Made by a program: the position numbers and the translations under genes
Origin: JAFMIX01 sp031371425
GTDB lineage: Bacteria > Verrucomicrobiota > Verrucomicrobiia > Limisphaerales > JAFMIX01
Length of the DNA: 6,399 nucleotides
Direction: 5' to 3'
Assembly: GCA_031371425.1 (NCBI GenBank)
Contig: JANMJO010000322.1
Span: 1 to 6,399, forward strand
Shown: in pieces, positions 4,507 to 6,399 of the stretch
Layout of the letters: the number at the start of each line of letters is the position of its first letter
Position numbering within the stretch: the first letter of the stretch is position 1
Notes under the pieces: generated by a model
Databases searched by the model: none
Seen by the model: only the letters and a program-made list of their open reading frames with translations
Told to the model about the DNA's origin: nothing

Positions 4507-6399
4507 TTATTTTGCTGGGCGTTTCTCAGCCAGTAACTTTGCCAGTGAAGAGCCGCCGGGCAGGCCGCGCCGACCTTGGACAAGCGCAGTTTGTATGTTG
4601 GCCCATTTCTCCCCAAGAACGCTCATCACATCACCGGAAGTTTGTTTGGGCCACTCTCCGGTTTTCTGATGATATGCATCTGCCCACGATTGAATCTGCT
4701 CAACAGTCAAGTTGGGCAAAGCTAGTCTATTGCGGACACCTCGCTTATCTGCCAGAAGCTGTGCCAATGAATAACCGCCGGGCAGGCCGCGACGGCCTTT
4801 TGAAAGCGATCCGTTGATGACAGTCCATTTCTCACTGGATGCGTCCAGCACCTTCCCAGAGTTTTGGTTCGGCCATCCACCGGTTTTCTGGTGATGCGCG
4901 TCAGCCCATTTCAAAACATGCTGAATCGTTAGAACTGGAAGCGCCATCACGTTTCGAACACCTCGTTGCTCTGCCAACAGTTGCGCCAGTGAGTAGCCTC
5001 CAGGTAAGCTGCGGTCACCTCGGGATAGCGCAGCACTAATATTTCCCCATTTCTCACCGGGTGCACCCATCACACCACCAGAATTTCGCTTTGGCCATGC
5101 GCCAGTTTTTTGATGGTGCTCATCTGCCCATTGAAGAATCTGCTTACCAGTCAGGTCGGGAAGAGCCATTCTATTTCTAGCGCCGCGCTTATTCGCTAAC
5201 AGTTGTGCCAATGAAGTTCCGGCGGGCAAGCCTCGATGCCCTTGAGCAAGCGCAATGTTTATACTGCTCCACTTTTCCATGGGTGCGTCTAACACATTGC
5301 CAGAATTTCCGTTCGGCCATTGGCCTTTTTTTTGGTAATGTACATCAGCCCACCGAAGAATATTCTTTATCGTCAGTTCTGAAAGAACATGATTATTTCG
5401 GACGCTGCGTTTCTCTGTCAGCAGTTGTGCCAGCGAAGAATCGCCCGGCAGACCACGAAGCCCTTTGTATAGAGCACCGTGGATGTTGTCCCATTTTTCA
5501 CCCGGCGCACCTAGCACGTCACCAGAATTTCGGCCCGGCCAATCGCCAGTTTTCTGGCGATATGCATCAACCCATTTTAGAATCTGCGCAACAGTCAGTT
5601 CAGGAAGAGCTAAATGATTTCGAACGCTTCGTTTGTCTGCTAGCAGTTGTGCTAACGAAGAACCGCCCGGTAGCCCGCGACTACCACGAGAAAGCGCAGC
5701 GTGGATATTCAGCCACTTCTCACCATGCGATCCCTTCACGTCACCAGTTGTTATTTTTGGCCATTTGCCGGTTTTGCTGTGATAAGCATCCGCCCAATTA
5801 AGAATTCTTCCGACGGTCAGGCGTGGAAGATCCTTCCGATTTCGGACACCGCGATTCTTTGCCAGCAGTTTAGGCAATGATGAATCGCCGGGGAGTCCGC
5901 GAAAACCTTTGACGAGCGCAGTATTGATTTTCACCCATTTTTCACCCGGCGCAGCCAGCACGTTGCCAGAATTCCTCCCCGGCCACTTGTCGGTTTTCTG
6001 GTAGTGCTCATCTGCCCATTTGAGAATCAGCTCGCTGGTTAGCGGTTGTTTGAATATTCCCTGAAGGCGATCCCAGCATTTGAGTTCGATGTCCCGCACG
6101 AACTGCGTGAGGTCAATGCGCTGGGCAAGCTGTTCGTCCAGATCGAACTCCACACTGCCGCCGCCGGTGTGTTGTCGGCCTTGGGAAACTGCTCGGAAGT
6201 ATTCGATGATGCGGTCGTCGTTCGCGGCCAGCGCGCGAAGCGTGGTAAGAATTTCCTGAAACGATTCCGACTCAAAAATGTCGTCCGGTGTGGCATCGGC
6301 ATCGTGCAAGATCGGCACGATCACATAGCCCAGCTTCTTGCCGGGAGCAGGACGCAACGCGCGGCCCACCGCCTGCACGATGTCCACCGCGCTCCGGCG
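4507..6399 (-). CDS. SF2 helicase C-terminal part with seven-unit 74-residue repeat tail (5' end beyond window)
   Basis: The C-terminal 630 residues of a larger protein; the frame is open to the window edge, so no start codon is called. The first visible residues, 'RRSAVDIVQAVGRALRP', are superfamily-2 helicase motif VI (Q-x-x-G-R-x-x-R), whose arginines contact ATP, followed by 'GKKLGYVIVPI' of the second RecA-like domain. A linker of about 85 residues, including 'IDLTQFVRDIELKCWDRL', resembles DEAD/DEAH helicases of the COG4889 type, which often carry helicase-associated domains at this point. Here the tail is instead seven tandem units of 74 residues without one insertion or deletion; the last unit is 67 residues, ending PAK-TAA. 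The repeats have more Lys/Arg than Asp/Glu and are predicted mainly helical, compatible with nucleic-acid binding (inference). The DUF3800-like gene follows by 8 nt. ATPase and strand-separation motifs I-V, and any N-terminal nuclease or methylase domain, are outside the window. Confidence 0.88.
   Translation of the reverse strand, partial: RRSAVDIVQAVGRALRPAPGKKLGYVIVPILHDADATPDDIFESESFQEILTTLRALAANDDRIIEYFRAVSQGRQHTGGGSVEFDLDEQLAQRIDLTQFVRDIELKCWDRLQGIFKQPLTSELILKWADEHYQKTDKWPGRNSGNVLAAPGEKWVKINTALVKGFRGLPGDSSLPKLLAKNRGVRNRKDLPRLTVGRILNWADAYHSKTGKWPKITTGDVKGSHGEKWLNIHAALSRGSRGLPGGSSLAQLLADKRSVRNHLALPELTVAQILKWVDAYRQKTGDWPGRNSGDVLGAPGEKWDNIHGALYKGLRGLPGDSSLAQLLTEKRSVRNNHVLSELTIKNILRWADVHYQKKGQWPNGNSGNVLDAPMEKWSSINIALAQGHRGLPAGTSLAQLLANKRGARNRMALPDLTGKQILQWADEHHQKTGAWPKRNSGGVMGAPGEKWGNISAALSRGDRSLPGGYSLAQLLAEQRGVRNVMALPVLTIQHVLKWADAHHQKTGGWPNQNSGKVLDASSEKWTVINGSLSKGRRGLPGGYSLAQLLADKRGVRNRLALPNLTVEQIQSWADAYHQKTGEWPKQTSGDVMSVLGEKWANIQTALVQGRRGLPGGSSLAKLLAEKRPAK
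4510..6042 (-). repeat. Seven tandem 222-bp coding repeats (74-residue helical units)
   Basis: Units in reading order: R1 6042-5821, R2 5820-5599, R3 5598-5377, R4 5376-5155, R5 5154-4933, R6 4932-4711, R7 4710-4510 (shortened by 7 residues at its C-terminus). Numbering from the leading 'LT', positions identical in all seven are L1, T2, W9, D11, K16, W20, P21, G26, V28, E34, K35, W36, I39, L43, G46, R48, L50, P51, S55, L56, L59, L60 and R64. Likely layout: helix (1-17), a 'WP..(N/T)(S/T)G.V' turn, helix (33-45), a 'G.RGLPGG' turn and a helix (54-64). Most variable are position 37 (V, L, D, S, G, T, A in R1-R7), 47 (F, S, L, H, D, R, R) and 19 (K, K, D, Q, A, G, E). Neighbouring units share private variants (R2/R3 'KRSVRN', R5/R6 'GGYSL'), pointing to local duplication. 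I know no named domain for the unit. Confidence 0.93.

Noticed and set aside
5205..5801. A 198-codon plus-strand open frame within the repeat region
   Set aside because: It mirrors the tandem coding repeats on the opposite strand, and its weak internal periodicity is explained by them.
4510..6042. CRISPR-like or TALE repeat interpretation
   Set aside because: The period is 222 bp of diverged protein-coding sequence, not short identical repeats with spacers. The units begin with 'LT..QIL', which recalls the TALE unit start, but length (74 versus about 34 residues) and the rest of the unit do not match.

Overview
The window looks like a chromosomal segment of a bacterium from the Verrucomicrobia/Planctomycetes side of the tree. 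The reasons are indirect. The left half is GC-rich and its genes lack clear Shine-Dalgarno sequences. It carries a 'TTGGAGT(T/C)C' type structured palindrome that I associate with Verrucomicrobia (from memory, not checked). The right-hand gene carries a 'GLPGGSSLAQLLA..RGVRN' repeat that I associate with Planctomycetes/Verrucomicrobia proteins. No rRNA, tRNA, CRISPR array or insertion sequence was recognised.

Left part (1-1934, all minus strand). Reading in the direction of transcription there is a small paired-CBS-domain protein (1934-1482), a membrane-anchored or secreted protein with a C-terminal discoidin/F5-8C-like domain (1432-605), and the first 185 residues of a Gfo/Idh/MocA-family NAD(P)-dependent sugar oxidoreductase that runs off the left edge (555-1). 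The two gaps are 47 and 49 nt, so these may be one transcript, but no functional link is evident.

Middle (1935-3577). A 190-bp divergent intergenic region carries a double-hairpin palindrome (2041-2102). It precedes an RlmI-like 23S rRNA cytosine-C5 methyltransferase (2125-3384, plus strand). A second palindrome of the same architecture lies inside that gene (2666-2718) and is translated in frame as an extra peptide of about 18 residues. A GC-rich hairpin follows the stop, then a short convergent spacer.

Right part (3578-6399, minus strand). Two tightly spaced genes (8 nt apart) form an accessory module of lower G+C. The upstream one is the C-terminal part of a superfamily-2 helicase whose motif VI is at the window edge. 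It is followed by seven tandem 74-residue repeats in exact register. The repeats keep an invariant W/E-K-W/G-R-G-L-P framework, while a few single positions differ in almost every copy. The downstream gene encodes a DUF3800-like protein (predicted RNase H-fold nuclease) with a TTG start. A repeat-tailed helicase plus a putative nuclease in one operon is the most interesting thing in the window. I propose it as a candidate nucleic-acid-targeting or defence module; that function is inference.
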